Shown piece by piece: positions 34,209 to 42,459 of a DNA stretch of 64,000 bases. Below the pieces are notes generated by a model. The model was not told the origin of the DNA. It made no database searches and saw nothing but the letters and a program-made list of their open reading frames with translations. Origin of the DNA: Pseudomonas sp. H3(2019). Its GTDB lineage: Bacteria; Pseudomonadota; Gammaproteobacteria; Pseudomonadales; Pseudomonadaceae. Both the position numbers and the translations under genes were made by a program. The stretch lies in contig NZ_VMSG01000026.1 of assembly GCF_007713465.1 (NCBI RefSeq), positions 29,922 to 93,921 of the forward strand. Reading direction: 5' to 3'. The first letter of the stretch is position 1; the number at the start of each line of letters is the position of its first letter.

Positions 34209-35408
34209 GTGGCTGGCAACAAGGACATCCCCCGGGTTCCCAACCCACCATCAGGCGATGGGCATCACATTACCCATCGCTACATGACTGCCACCGAACT
34301 GGCAGAACGTGACGCAAGACAAAAATCCTACGACGACATGCTCGCAAGGCAAACGGCCTTCGAAAAGCATCGCCAACTCGCAATAAAACCAACCGCCCCT
34401 ATCCGGGCCGGATGCGTCTTCGCCAAGTCCTGCAAGCTGCCGGACGCCATCATCGACTACTCGAATACTTCGGGAATGGTCCCCACCGACAGCCTCAAGG
34501 AATACGGCGAGATCGCCTGGCTCGGCGCTCGCGACGTGGACGAGGCAGGTCTGCTGAACCTGGAAACGATCAGCGGCACTACCCTCTCCCTAGGCATTGG
34601 CCGACTTGCACTTCGCGCCCCGACTGTCGCCACACCCGCCATAAGCATCAGCGCAGCGCTCGGCGTTGCTGGAGCCACCGTACTGGCTGGTGTAGTCGCC
34701 CTGTTCTGGACACCGAGCCTGGGCGACAGCGCCCTCTACACCGAAGACCAACTGCGCAGTCTCAAACAGGCGCGGACCCGCGTACGCCTGCAGGTCGAGC
34801 AGCAGGCTGATGGCAGTCTCAAGGGTTATGGTTTCTATACTGGCAAGAACCGCGACTGGGAGATGGTCGATGTCGTGCAGTTCAAACTGCACGGTTCTCA
34901 GCAGGTGGCCGATCTAGGCGGTGGTATAGAGCTGATCTGGACGCCGGTCGTGGATCCCTCGGGCATCCTTGGAATCCCTGCCCTGGAAGCCGCGCCCCAG
35001 GCGCCGCACATCTGGGTCTACCCACCGACACCCGCCGCCGACAGCATTATCGTCAACCCGATCTACCCGCCGGAGTACAAGGATTTCATTCTGGTGTTTC
35101 CGGCGGATTCGGGGGTGAAGCCGGTTTATATTGTGGTGAGTGTTTCTGATCATAAATACCATCCGACTCCGCAAGGAGCGCTTCCAGCTTTCCCCGACGC
35201 GATTCGGAGGCGACCAAAAACCTCAGTGCAAGGCGGTGGTGGATTGCGTCCACGCTGGACGGATAAAGCAGGAAACATCTACGAATGGGACCGCCAGCAC
35301 GGCACATTGGAAAAATACAATAAACGTGGAAAACACCTAGGTGAGTTTGACGTCAATACAGGCGAACAGACCAAGAAAGCGGATAAGAAAAGAGAGGTTG
35401 AACCATGA
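34209..35408 (+). CDS. S-type-pyocin-like bacteriocin with colicin E3-type 16S rRNase domain
   Basis: A 399-residue toxin. The GTG start follows an AAGGA ribosome site. An N-terminal charged part of about 120 residues is followed by a hydrophobic Ala/Gly-rich segment (about 135-175) and an S-type pyocin domain (about 175-310, LYTEDQLRSLKQARTRVRLQ to VFPADSGVKPVYIVV). The C-terminal 60 residues match the E3/cloacin RNase. YEWDRQHGTLE places Asp361, His364 and Glu368, and DKKR gives Arg395, aligning with E3 residues D510, H513, E517 and R545. Such domains cleave 16S rRNA near the decoding site. No receptor-binding or TonB-box domain is evident, and the protein is shorter than classical pyocins (500-800). 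The stop overlaps the first immunity gene. Confidence 0.85.
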   Translation: MAGNKDIPRVPNPPSGDGHHITHRYMTATELAERDARQKSYDDMLARQTAFEKHRQLAIKPTAPIRAGCVFAKSCKLPDAIIDYSNTSGMVPTDSLKEYGEIAWLGARDVDEAGLLNLETISGTTLSLGIGRLALRAPTVATPAISISAALGVAGATVLAGVVALFWTPSLGDSALYTEDQLRSLKQARTRVRLQVEQQADGSLKGYGFYTGKNRDWEMVDVVQFKLHGSQQVADLGGGIELIWTPVVDPSGILGIPALEAAPQAPHIWVYPPTPAADSIIVNPIYPPEYKDFILVFPADSGVKPVYIVVSVSDHKYHPTPQGALPAFPDAIRRRPKTSVQGGGGLRPRWTDKAGNIYEWDRQHGTLEKYNKRGKHLGEFDVNTGEQTKKADKKREVEP

Positions 35409-35632
35409 TTTTTTCTGTAATGGGTTTTAACCCCGGTAAAGATGAACTTGTTTACGAGCAGAGTTTTGATCTGTCTGTTGCTGACCTGACTCCAATCATG
35501 CACTGGGTGGATGCGAGCGACTGCATTGGCGTCGACTTCCCTCTCAGCAAAACTCAAGCAGCAAAAATCGCGGATTTAGCTTCGATTGAACTACCTCAAA
35601 ATCTGGATTTTTTTCTGAGTTCACATGACTAA
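35405..35632 (+). CDS. Probable immunity protein 1 (DUF7683-like)
   Basis: A 75-residue acidic protein whose ATG overlaps the toxin stop (ATGA), the usual arrangement for colicin immunity genes. It reads MIFSVMGFNPGKDELVYEQS, DLTPIMHWVDASDCIGVDFP and LSKTQAAKIADLA. It does not resemble the classical E3 immunity protein. The layout matches the next gene and, as I recall, the DUF7683 group. It is more AT-rich than the surroundings. Expected to bind and neutralise the rRNase domain; not shown. Confidence 0.78.
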   Translation: MIFSVMGFNPGKDELVYEQSFDLSVADLTPIMHWVDASDCIGVDFPLSKTQAAKIADLASIELPQNLDFFLSSHD

Positions 35633-35876
35633 ATGCATGTTGAAAGTGATCTATCTCGTAGAAGCCTTCGACAAAGTAACTGAGCTTCTGGTTTTTGAGG
35701 AAGAACTACCGAAAGGATGTGATGAACAGTTAAGAGCGATTATGGGTTGGACCACAGATCAACAAGGTTGGGAAGGATATGACCTCTCGAAATCCCAGCT
35801 ATCAGCCATAGAGGAAATGCTGGGCAAGCAGATCTACGACTCGGCGTACCTCTACCAACTCAGCTGCAATGCGTAG
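35625..35876 (+). CDS. Probable immunity protein 2, paralogue of the preceding gene
   Basis: An 83-residue acidic protein overlapping the previous gene by 8 bp. It shares that gene's framework: a hydrophobic first strand, a D/E-rich LVFEEELP segment, AIMGW, then GYDLSKSQLSAIEEMLGK; the end LYQLSCNA is typical of DUF7683 proteins. Translation may instead start at the internal Met (ATG 35637). It could be a second, diverged immunity factor against another toxin variant, or the true immunity protein. It ends before a strong terminator. Confidence 0.75.
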   Translation: MTKCMLKVIYLVEAFDKVTELLVFEEELPKGCDEQLRAIMGWTTDQQGWEGYDLSKSQLSAIEEMLGKQIYDSAYLYQLSCNA

Positions 35877-35900
35877 TTCATAAAACAATCATCCAAAAAC

Positions 35901-35936
35901 ACAAAACCCCGACCAGTCACCTGATCGGGGTTTTGT
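35901..35936. terminator. Bidirectional terminator after the immunity genes
   Basis: A 16-bp stem (ACAAAACCCCGACCAG with one mismatch to its partner) around TCAC, flanked by A-rich and T-rich sequence. It serves both the immunity genes and the convergent lipoprotein gene. Confidence 0.9.
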
Positions 35937-35952
35937 TTTAACCGCGCAAAAT

Positions 35953-36417
35953 TTAGTGAGAAACGCGGCTGGTGCCACCGACGGTGGAGATACGCACACG
36001 TTCGCCAACACGGAATACTTCGTTTGGCTGAACTTCCTGAACGTAGGCGCGCATGCTGCCGTCGTCTTCGCGAACGGTGATTTCCACGCCTTGGGTGCGG
36101 GTCGCGCCCTCTTCGATGGCAGAACCTGCCAGACCGCCGGCCACTGCGCCGATCACCGCAGCGACGATACTGCCTTTGCCACCACCCACGGAGCTGCCGG
36201 CAACGCCGCCAACGACCGCACCGGCTGCGCCGCCGATCGGGGTTTTGGTGCCTTCGATTTTCACCGGACGCAGGGACTCGATGGTACCCATACGGATCGT
36301 CTGCACCCGACGTGCTTCGTCACGGGAGTAGGAGTCACCGGTCAGGCTCGATTGGCAACCGGTAAGCAGCATCGCCATCGTAGAAAAAGAAGCAATCAGC
36401 AAAACAGACTTACGCAT
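35953..36417 (-). CDS. Glycine-zipper outer-membrane lipoprotein (SlyB/PcpY type)
   Basis: 154 residues from ATG 36417 (MRKSVLLIASFSTMAMLLTGC), with a TTTGGAG ribosome site; the longer frame is rejected because it would bury the signal peptide. The lipobox is LTGC. A glycine-zipper double membrane motif covers about residues 63-105 (GAAGAVVGGVAGSSVGGG, AVIGAVAGGLAGSAIEEG). The C-terminal part VEITVREDDGSMRAYVQE fits the SlyB family, which helps maintain outer-membrane integrity under PhoPQ-type control. Confidence 0.9.
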   Translation of the reverse strand: MRKSVLLIASFSTMAMLLTGCQSSLTGDSYSRDEARRVQTIRMGTIESLRPVKIEGTKTPIGGAAGAVVGGVAGSSVGGGKGSIVAAVIGAVAGGLAGSAIEEGATRTQGVEITVREDDGSMRAYVQEVQPNEVFRVGERVRISTVGGTSRVSH

Positions 36418-36585
36418 AGCATCAACTCCAAAGGACAGGCATTCATTAAACTCCGCAGCTTGACGCCTGTCACGGCACCGCCCGGATAAAATTGGTTTCA
36501 TTCAGTTGCAGTACAGTCGCACTTGAGAACTCATCACACAGTAGCGCCAAATTCCAGAACCTGCGCCATTGCACCAAGGATTTCC

Positions 36586-36822
36586 ATGGATTACTTCATC
36601 ATTGTCGCCACCACCGTTGCCGGACTGTACTTCCATGGGTGGCTGTACGTGCGGATCAAACGCTGGATGGACCGTGATCTGGCGCTGGCACTTGCCGGCA
36701 ATGACGAGCGGAAAAAGGCGTTCATGCTGCAACAATTGATCATTGCCCGGCAGCAGAATATCAAACGTCGGGACCTGCCACAGTGGCTGGAGGCGGCGGC
36801 TGCCACCTACCCCACTGTGTAG
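36586..36822 (+). CDS. Small membrane protein, function unknown
   Basis: 78 residues: one N-terminal helix (MDYFIIVATTVAGLYFHGWL) followed by a basic cytoplasmic part rich in Arg/Lys (DERKKAFMLQQLIIARQQNI). No domain recognised. I recall a small gene in this position in P. aeruginosa beside pdxH. The start is ATG 36586; a 21-codon extension exists without a ribosome site. It is convergent with pdxH, with 5 bp between the stops. Confidence 0.75.
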   Translation: MDYFIIVATTVAGLYFHGWLYVRIKRWMDRDLALALAGNDERKKAFMLQQLIIARQQNIKRRDLPQWLEAAAATYPTV

Positions 36823-36827
36823 CCGGT

Positions 36828-37475
36828 TTACGGTGCAAGGCGCTCGCGACTCCAGTCCGCGCCTTGCAGACGATAGTTCAGACGATCATGCAAACGGCTC
36901 GCCCGACCTTGCCAGAACTCGATGCGTTCTGGCAACAAACGATAGCCGCCCCAGTGTTCCGGGCAATGCGGCTGGCTATCGCTGAAGCGTTGTTCAGTGA
37001 CTTTGAGCAGCCCTTCCAACTCGGCACGATCGGCAATCACCTGACTCTGCGGCGACGCCCAGGCCCCCAGGCGACTGCCCAGCGGCCGTACCTGGAAATA
37101 GGCATCGGATTCCTGCGGCGTGACCTTCACCACCCGCCCCTCGATGCGCACCTGGCGCTCCAGGGTCGGCCAGAAGAAGGTCATGGCAGCAAACGGATTG
37201 CCCGCCAGCTGCTGACCCTTGGCACTGTCGTAGTTGGTGAAGAAGGTAAAACCCTGATCATCAAGCCCCTTGAGCAACAGGATCCGGCAATGCGGGCGAC
37301 CGCCCTGATCAACCGTGGCCAGGGTCATGGCATTCGCCTCGACCGGAGGTTGTTCGGTATTCACCGCCTCGGCAAACCACTGATGAAACAGCGCGAATGG
37401 CTCGGCCGGGGCCTGAGCCTCGGTCAAACCATCGCGAGTGTAGTCACGACGCATATCAGCCAGAGTCCGGGTCAT
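36828..37475 (-). CDS. pdxH: Pyridoxine/pyridoxamine 5'-phosphate oxidase
   Basis: FMN enzyme that oxidises pyridoxine or pyridoxamine phosphate to pyridoxal 5'-phosphate. The 215 residues match the family. Recognisable blocks are MRRDYTRDGLTEAQAPAEPF at the N-terminus, GLDDQGFTFFTNYDSAKGQQ, FPFAAMTFFWPTLERQVRIEG-like sequence, and the C-terminal PEHWGGYRLLPERIEFWQG with RLHDR, which closes the active site. It forms a leftward group with the OmpA-like gene. Confidence 0.97.
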   Translation of the reverse strand: MTRTLADMRRDYTRDGLTEAQAPAEPFALFHQWFAEAVNTEQPPVEANAMTLATVDQGGRPHCRILLLKGLDDQGFTFFTNYDSAKGQQLAGNPFAAMTFFWPTLERQVRIEGRVVKVTPQESDAYFQVRPLGSRLGAWASPQSQVIADRAELEGLLKVTEQRFSDSQPHCPEHWGGYRLLPERIEFWQGRASRLHDRLNYRLQGADWSRERLAP

Positions 37476-37515
37476 TGCGTATTCCTTGTGCTTGATCAGT
37501 CAGTTGCCGGCCTGA

Positions 37516-38550
37516 TTACTGGCCGCTGGTGCTTTTTGCCGCTGTATCCGCTTTGGCTGCAGCTGGCTTCTTGGCTGGCTGTTTTTTTGCCGGAGCTTTC
37601 TTCGCCGGAGCCTTTTTCGAGGCAGCGCCTTTCTTCTTCGACGTCGCTTTTTTCTCGGCCACAGCTGGCGCTGCCGGCTTGGCGGGCTGCACTGCAACCA
37701 TTTCCACCGGTGGTGGGGTCGGCTGGCTGTACTTGTTCAGCAATGCCAGCATGGTGGTGCGCTGGGTCAGCATGATTTCCATACGACGGTTCAAGGCACG
37801 GCCCTGGGTGCTGTCATTGGCGGCGCGCGGCATCAGATCACCCATACCACGCAACATCAGACGATCCCCCTTCAAACCACCGAGGCTGAAGATCGATGCA
37901 ACGGAAGTCGCACGGTCCTTGCTCAGCTGTTTAGCCTCGTCATGCGTCCCCGTGTTGTCACCGTGGCCCAGTACGAGCACAGAGGTCTTGGTATCACCTT
38001 CAACCAGCTTGGATACCTTGGTGAACTGACCAAGGACCGAAGGCAGCAACATGGCTGGACGTTTCGGGTTGAAGGCGTCATCCACCGGGACCACTACGAC
38101 CAACACGTTCTCGCGACGCTCCACTTGCAGGTGGCTGCCCTGAACGGCCGCACGCAGACGTGGTTCGTAATCGTCCAGCCAGGCCTGGGTGATTTTCGGA
38201 TCAGGCATTGGCACATCTTTGATATCGGCCTTGGTGATGGCCTTTGGCTGGTCGCCGAACGGCCACCACCATTTGCTTTCGCTATCGGCTTTGGCTGCTG
38301 CGGCAGCTGAAGAGCCTGGAACTGCAGCCGGGGTGGCTGGTGCAGCAGCATTTGCGGTCGATTTGGCCTTCGCGGCTGCAGCAGCTTCAGCCGCCTTGAC
38401 GTCCGATTTGGCGGCGTCTTTGTCCGCGACCTTGTCCGAACCGGAACCGAAAGACCACCAGTGGCCTCCGTCTGCATCACTTTGTGGGGTTTGCGCGCAA
38501 CCGGTAATGCTGAGACACAGTGCCAAGGCTAGAGATTTGTTCGGTGACAT
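37516..38550 (-). CDS. OmpA-family lipoprotein with Lys/Ala/Pro-rich tail
   Basis: 344 residues from ATG 38550 (MSPNKSLALALCLSITGCAQ); the lipobox is SITGC. After a low-complexity Ala/Lys spacer (about 45-90) comes an OmpA C-terminal-like peptidoglycan-binding domain (about 175-285: VLGHGDNTGTHDEAKQLSKD, SLGGLKGDRLMLRGMGDLMP, NRRMEIMLT). The last 55 residues are a Lys/Ala/Pro tail of the KKAPAKK type, resembling histone H1-like tails. Expected to tether the outer membrane to peptidoglycan; the role of the basic tail is unknown. Confidence 0.87.
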   Translation of the reverse strand: MSPNKSLALALCLSITGCAQTPQSDADGGHWWSFGSGSDKVADKDAAKSDVKAAEAAAAAKAKSTANAAAPATPAAVPGSSAAAAAKADSESKWWWPFGDQPKAITKADIKDVPMPDPKITQAWLDDYEPRLRAAVQGSHLQVERRENVLVVVVPVDDAFNPKRPAMLLPSVLGQFTKVSKLVEGDTKTSVLVLGHGDNTGTHDEAKQLSKDRATSVASIFSLGGLKGDRLMLRGMGDLMPRAANDSTQGRALNRRMEIMLTQRTTMLALLNKYSQPTPPPVEMVAVQPAKPAAPAVAEKKATSKKKGAASKKAPAKKAPAKKQPAKKPAAAKADTAAKSTSGQ

Positions 38551-38693
38551 GGGGATATCCACAAAATGAGATAAGAAGCTGTGGGCCGCTACGACCCGTA
38601 TAAAACAGACGCTTTGAAACTATAGAAGCCACAGGATTCCGTCCTGCGACCATTGGGCAAGTTTTTTTCAAAAAAATGCCTTGAAGCTACCCT

Positions 38694-39839
38694 TTACAGA
38701 CAGGCGGCTAAAACCCGCACAAGCTTCTGCGCACGCGGGTCCATCAACACGTATGGCCCAAGGGTATTGGTCACAAAACCGAAGGCCACATCATGTTCCG
38801 GGTCAGCGAAACCGATGGAGCCACCAGCACCCGGATGACCAAACGCTCGAGGGCCGAGGCCAAAGGTCGCGTTGGGTACGTCCGGTTGATCGAGCATACA
38901 ACCCAGACCGAAACGGGTCCGGGTCAGTAAAGTCTTGTCTTCGCCCAGGCTGTGCTCACGAGTCAGTTCCTGGAGCATCTCGCTTTCAAGCAGGCTGCCA
39001 TCGAGCAGACCGCTATAGAATCCGGCCAGGCTGCGGGCATTGCCGTGGCCATTTGCTGCCGGCTGTTGCATACGACGCCATTCGGGCTTGTTGGTACTGG
39101 TCATGATCGATGGCGGGTTGGTGAACGCACGGGTCGTCATCGCCGTCGGCTCACGCATCGTCACTTGCAGCAAGCGCTGCGCCGCCGCATCGCCGACATT
39201 GCCCTTGCCACGCGCGATGTGCGCCACGCGATGAAACTCTTCGTCCGCGAGGCCGACATGAAAATCCAGCCCCAATGGTCGTGCAACACGCGCCACGATC
39301 GACTCGCCCGGCCCCCGGCCATCGGCGCGGCGCAGCAACTCCCCGACCAACCAGCCATAAGTGATCGCCGCATAACCATGGCCTTCACCGGGCGTCCACC
39401 AAGGGGCTTCGGCAGCCAGCGCGTCGACCATGGTTTGCCAGTTATAGAGCGCTTCAGGTGGTAGCAGCTCGCGCAAGGCCGGCAAACCGGCCTGATGGCA
39501 GAGCAACTGACGCAAGGTGATCGCTTCCTTGCCGGCAGCGGCGAACTCCGGCCAATACCTGGCGACCGGAGCGTCGAGCTGCAACTTGCCTTCGGCGACC
39601 AGTTGCAGGGCGGTCACCGCGGTAAAGGTCTTGGTGCAGGAGAACAGGTTGGCAATGGTGTCGCTGTGCCAGGCCTCGGTACCGTCCTTGTCGGCGGTAC
39701 CGGCCCAGAGGTCAACGACGGTTTCACCACCGATTTGAATGCACAGTGCCGCGCCGCGTTCCTGAGGATCGTCAAAGAGTGCCGCGAAAGCTTCACGCAC
39801 CGCTTCAAATTTAAGCTCGTAATGACCCTGAATCAGCAC
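38694..39839 (-). CDS. Beta-lactamase-fold serine hydrolase (EstB-like esterase)
   Basis: 381 residues of the class C beta-lactamase/esterase family. The nucleophile motif SxxK is SCTKTFTAVTALQL, the Tyr motif is YGWLVGELL, and the C-terminal HPGAGGSIGF replaces the KTG box. I choose GTG 39839 (VLIQGHYELKFEAVREAF) because GGAGAG lies six bases upstream; the longer ATG at 39881 is possible. There is no signal peptide, so it is probably cytoplasmic. The neighbours match the PAO1 order around PA1047, annotated there as esterase, as I recall. Confidence 0.85.
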   Translation of the reverse strand: MLIQGHYELKFEAVREAFAALFDDPQERGAALCIQIGGETVVDLWAGTADKDGTEAWHSDTIANLFSCTKTFTAVTALQLVAEGKLQLDAPVARYWPEFAAAGKEAITLRQLLCHQAGLPALRELLPPEALYNWQTMVDALAAEAPWWTPGEGHGYAAITYGWLVGELLRRADGRGPGESIVARVARPLGLDFHVGLADEEFHRVAHIARGKGNVGDAAAQRLLQVTMREPTAMTTRAFTNPPSIMTSTNKPEWRRMQQPAANGHGNARSLAGFYSGLLDGSLLESEMLQELTREHSLGEDKTLLTRTRFGLGCMLDQPDVPNATFGLGPRAFGHPGAGGSIGFADPEHDVAFGFVTNTLGPYVLMDPRAQKLVRVLAACL

Positions 39840-39977
39840 CCGTAACTCTCCGAAAAAACGTTTCGACACAATGACCTGCATTGTTCCAGCCCTTGAGCGA
39901 TTTGGGAACAGGGGCGGGCTGGGTGGTTGCTGTTATCGTTGATTGTAAAAGCCAAAAGATCGCAGCAATCTCAGGCG

Positions 39978-42365
39978 TTAATGACCATTGGCGGAATGCC
40001 CACCCGCATGACCCGCGCCCTGCCCTGCGCCCTTGCTGTCGCGGCCTTTTTTCCCAGCTGCGTCTTCATGACCGGCACTGTCGGCTTTATCCGCCGCAGC
40101 CTTGGCCTTCTCGGCTTCTTTGCCAAGCTGATCGACGGCCTGCAAGTTGGCCTTGCGCACACTCTCGACAAAGCCCTGGAACGGCAGGTCGGTGATTCCG
40201 ACCAGACCGAAATGACCGTTTTCACCGTCCAGCAGACGACCGCTCACCGGTTGATCGAGGTACTGGAACCAATGCACACCGACAATCGACGGCTCACTCA
40301 CCGCTTGCTTGACGAAATTGGCGTAGGCCGGCCCACGGTCTTCTTCCTTCGCCAGCTCCGTCACACCACCCCAGAACGGACCGCGATCGCGCGAGCCGAA
40401 GTTGAACTCGGTGATCAGCACCGGTTTGTCCAGCGCCCGTAGCTTGGCGAAGTCATAACCGTCCTGAGGTTTGAGCGTGTACATGTTGAAGCTCAGTACG
40501 TCGCAGTACTGCGCGCAAGACTCGACAGCCTCAGGTGTGCTGATGGCAAACCGACCACCGAGCAGCAGGTGGTTGGGTGCGTGCCATTTCAGCGAATCGG
40601 CAATGGTCTTGAAGTAGGTATCGGCGAAGACTTTCTGGAAGTATTTGAAGTCGGCTTCGATTTCCGGGTGTTCCGCACTTGGCAGCGGCGGCACGAACCC
40701 CGGGTCTTCCATCAATTCCCAGGCCGGCAGGTCAATGCCCCAGGCTTTCGACAGTCCCGCCTGGTTACGGTATTTATCCCGCAGTTGCTTGAGGAACGCC
40801 CGTTTGGCCGGCACGTCGGTGGTCATTTTCAAAGTACCGTACGCCAAGGCATAACGGGCCTTCGGGTCATCGCCGGGACCGGCCCAGGCCAGTTCGTTAT
40901 CGGCGAAATAACCGATCAGCCATGGGTCGTCGCGGTGATCGCGTGCAGCAATCGCTACGGCACGTTCGGTGGCCATGGCGAAACGCGGGTCGAACGGATC
41001 GGGCATGCCGCCCCACCAATCGGTGCCGGTGCTGATGCTGGCGTAATCGCCGACGATGGACAACGGCAAGGTGTACGGCACACGGTCATTCAAGCCCAAC
41101 GCCGGGGCGCTCCAGTCGCCGATGGTATTGAAACCCCAGGCTTGCAGGCGATCGAGTGTATGGCCGGTCCAGCGTTTTTCGTCGAACGTGTGGGAAGCGC
41201 ACGGAGTTGTGGCAGTTTCAGCCTTGGCGCCATCAGCCTTGGTTTCAGTCACAACCGCACACGGCTGGCCATAAGTGCGCTGCAGGTTGGCACCGTAGAA
41301 GTCATACCAGCGACCGGCATTGAACCCACGTCCCTGATCGGCACCATTGCCATTGCGGTTGTCGCCTTCACCGTAATGGCTGGCCAATGGCTCGTCATTA
41401 TCGGGTAACGACTCGAACATGGTTTCGCGCCCGGCGACATAGGTCTGGCTGGTATCGGCAGTAACCGTATTGACCCCCAGGGAATAGAACGGGTGGCCCT
41501 CCGGGGTCACCAGATACCAGCGACCATCACGCTTTTCAGTGCGGAAGAAGCCACTGGCCTTGAACGCCGGGCCTTTACTCCAGCCACCGAACGTGTCCAA
41601 AGACGAACGCTCGCGCTCGGCCAGCCAGGTTTTCAGTTGCTGTTGTTCTTTATTCGCCGCGGTTTTGAGCTGTTCGTCGCTGGCGACTTTTTCCGGCCAT
41701 TTCGCTCGCGTGGACTGACCATATGCGTCCACTAACGAACCGTAGGCCGCTTTGACCACCGCCTCGCCGTCCTGCACGCCAAAGCGCTCAAGCATGATGC
41801 TCTGGGCGACTTTTGGCTGATCCATCGACAGTGTCACCGACACCACCTGGCTGCGGTCCAGTTCACCCGTGCTGCTGGCCAGCAACACGCGCTGGCCTTC
41901 GACGGTAATCGGCATTGGCGGCCCGGCTTTCAAGCCCTGGCTCAGCGGCGAACTCGGTGTCAGGGGCACCAGCAAGGTTTGCGCAGGCCCGGCCGGCAAA
42001 TCGATGCGGCTGACCAGGGTCTTGCCGTCGCTACTCTGGATTTTCACGTAGAGCGTCACAGGCCAGTTCATCGCGCTCTGGATACGCAGGCTCATGACGC
42101 CAGACGGCGACCAGTCCCAGGCGCCGCTTTGCGGGGTCAGACGCAGATTCGGTTGCGCCGCCGGATTAAAGGTCACCCGGCGCAGCACTTCACCTTCGGC
42201 CGTTTGCTCCGCATTGGACTGCGGCAGGCTGGCGTCCTGAGTCGCCACCTGGACCACATCGGCGGGCCGAACGAAGTTGAACAGCGTCTGTTGTCCGGCC
42301 GGAGCCGCCAACAGCGGCGCAGCGAACATCAGGGCAAAAACAGCGGGTAACGAACGGCGAATCAT
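39978..42365 (-). CDS. GH50-like beta-agarase family glycoside hydrolase
   Basis: 795 residues from ATG 42365 (MIRRSLPAVFALMFAAPLLA), a Sec signal peptide cleaved near LAAPAG; the longer frame is rejected because it would bury that signal. An N-terminal carbohydrate-binding-like beta domain (about 25-230) precedes a (beta/alpha)8 clan GH-A domain. The likely acid/base Glu is in GYFADNELAWAGPG and the nucleophile Glu in KPVLITEFNFGSRDRGPFWGG. The last 55 residues are a low-complexity Ala/Gly/His/Lys tail ending HAGGHSANGH. Soil pseudomonads rarely use agar, so the true substrate may be another galactan or exopolysaccharide. Confidence 0.82.
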   Translation of the reverse strand: MIRRSLPAVFALMFAAPLLAAPAGQQTLFNFVRPADVVQVATQDASLPQSNAEQTAEGEVLRRVTFNPAAQPNLRLTPQSGAWDWSPSGVMSLRIQSAMNWPVTLYVKIQSSDGKTLVSRIDLPAGPAQTLLVPLTPSSPLSQGLKAGPPMPITVEGQRVLLASSTGELDRSQVVSVTLSMDQPKVAQSIMLERFGVQDGEAVVKAAYGSLVDAYGQSTRAKWPEKVASDEQLKTAANKEQQQLKTWLAERERSSLDTFGGWSKGPAFKASGFFRTEKRDGRWYLVTPEGHPFYSLGVNTVTADTSQTYVAGRETMFESLPDNDEPLASHYGEGDNRNGNGADQGRGFNAGRWYDFYGANLQRTYGQPCAVVTETKADGAKAETATTPCASHTFDEKRWTGHTLDRLQAWGFNTIGDWSAPALGLNDRVPYTLPLSIVGDYASISTGTDWWGGMPDPFDPRFAMATERAVAIAARDHRDDPWLIGYFADNELAWAGPGDDPKARYALAYGTLKMTTDVPAKRAFLKQLRDKYRNQAGLSKAWGIDLPAWELMEDPGFVPPLPSAEHPEIEADFKYFQKVFADTYFKTIADSLKWHAPNHLLLGGRFAISTPEAVESCAQYCDVLSFNMYTLKPQDGYDFAKLRALDKPVLITEFNFGSRDRGPFWGGVTELAKEEDRGPAYANFVKQAVSEPSIVGVHWFQYLDQPVSGRLLDGENGHFGLVGITDLPFQGFVESVRKANLQAVDQLGKEAEKAKAAADKADSAGHEDAAGKKGRDSKGAGQGAGHAGGHSANGH

Positions 42366-42459
42366 ATGAACCAGGTTCTCCCTAACGACCGGTGAACGGC
42401 CTGTGTGGAATCGGTGACGGGGGATAGACAACGAAGTGGGCGATTTCGCCCACCGTGTC

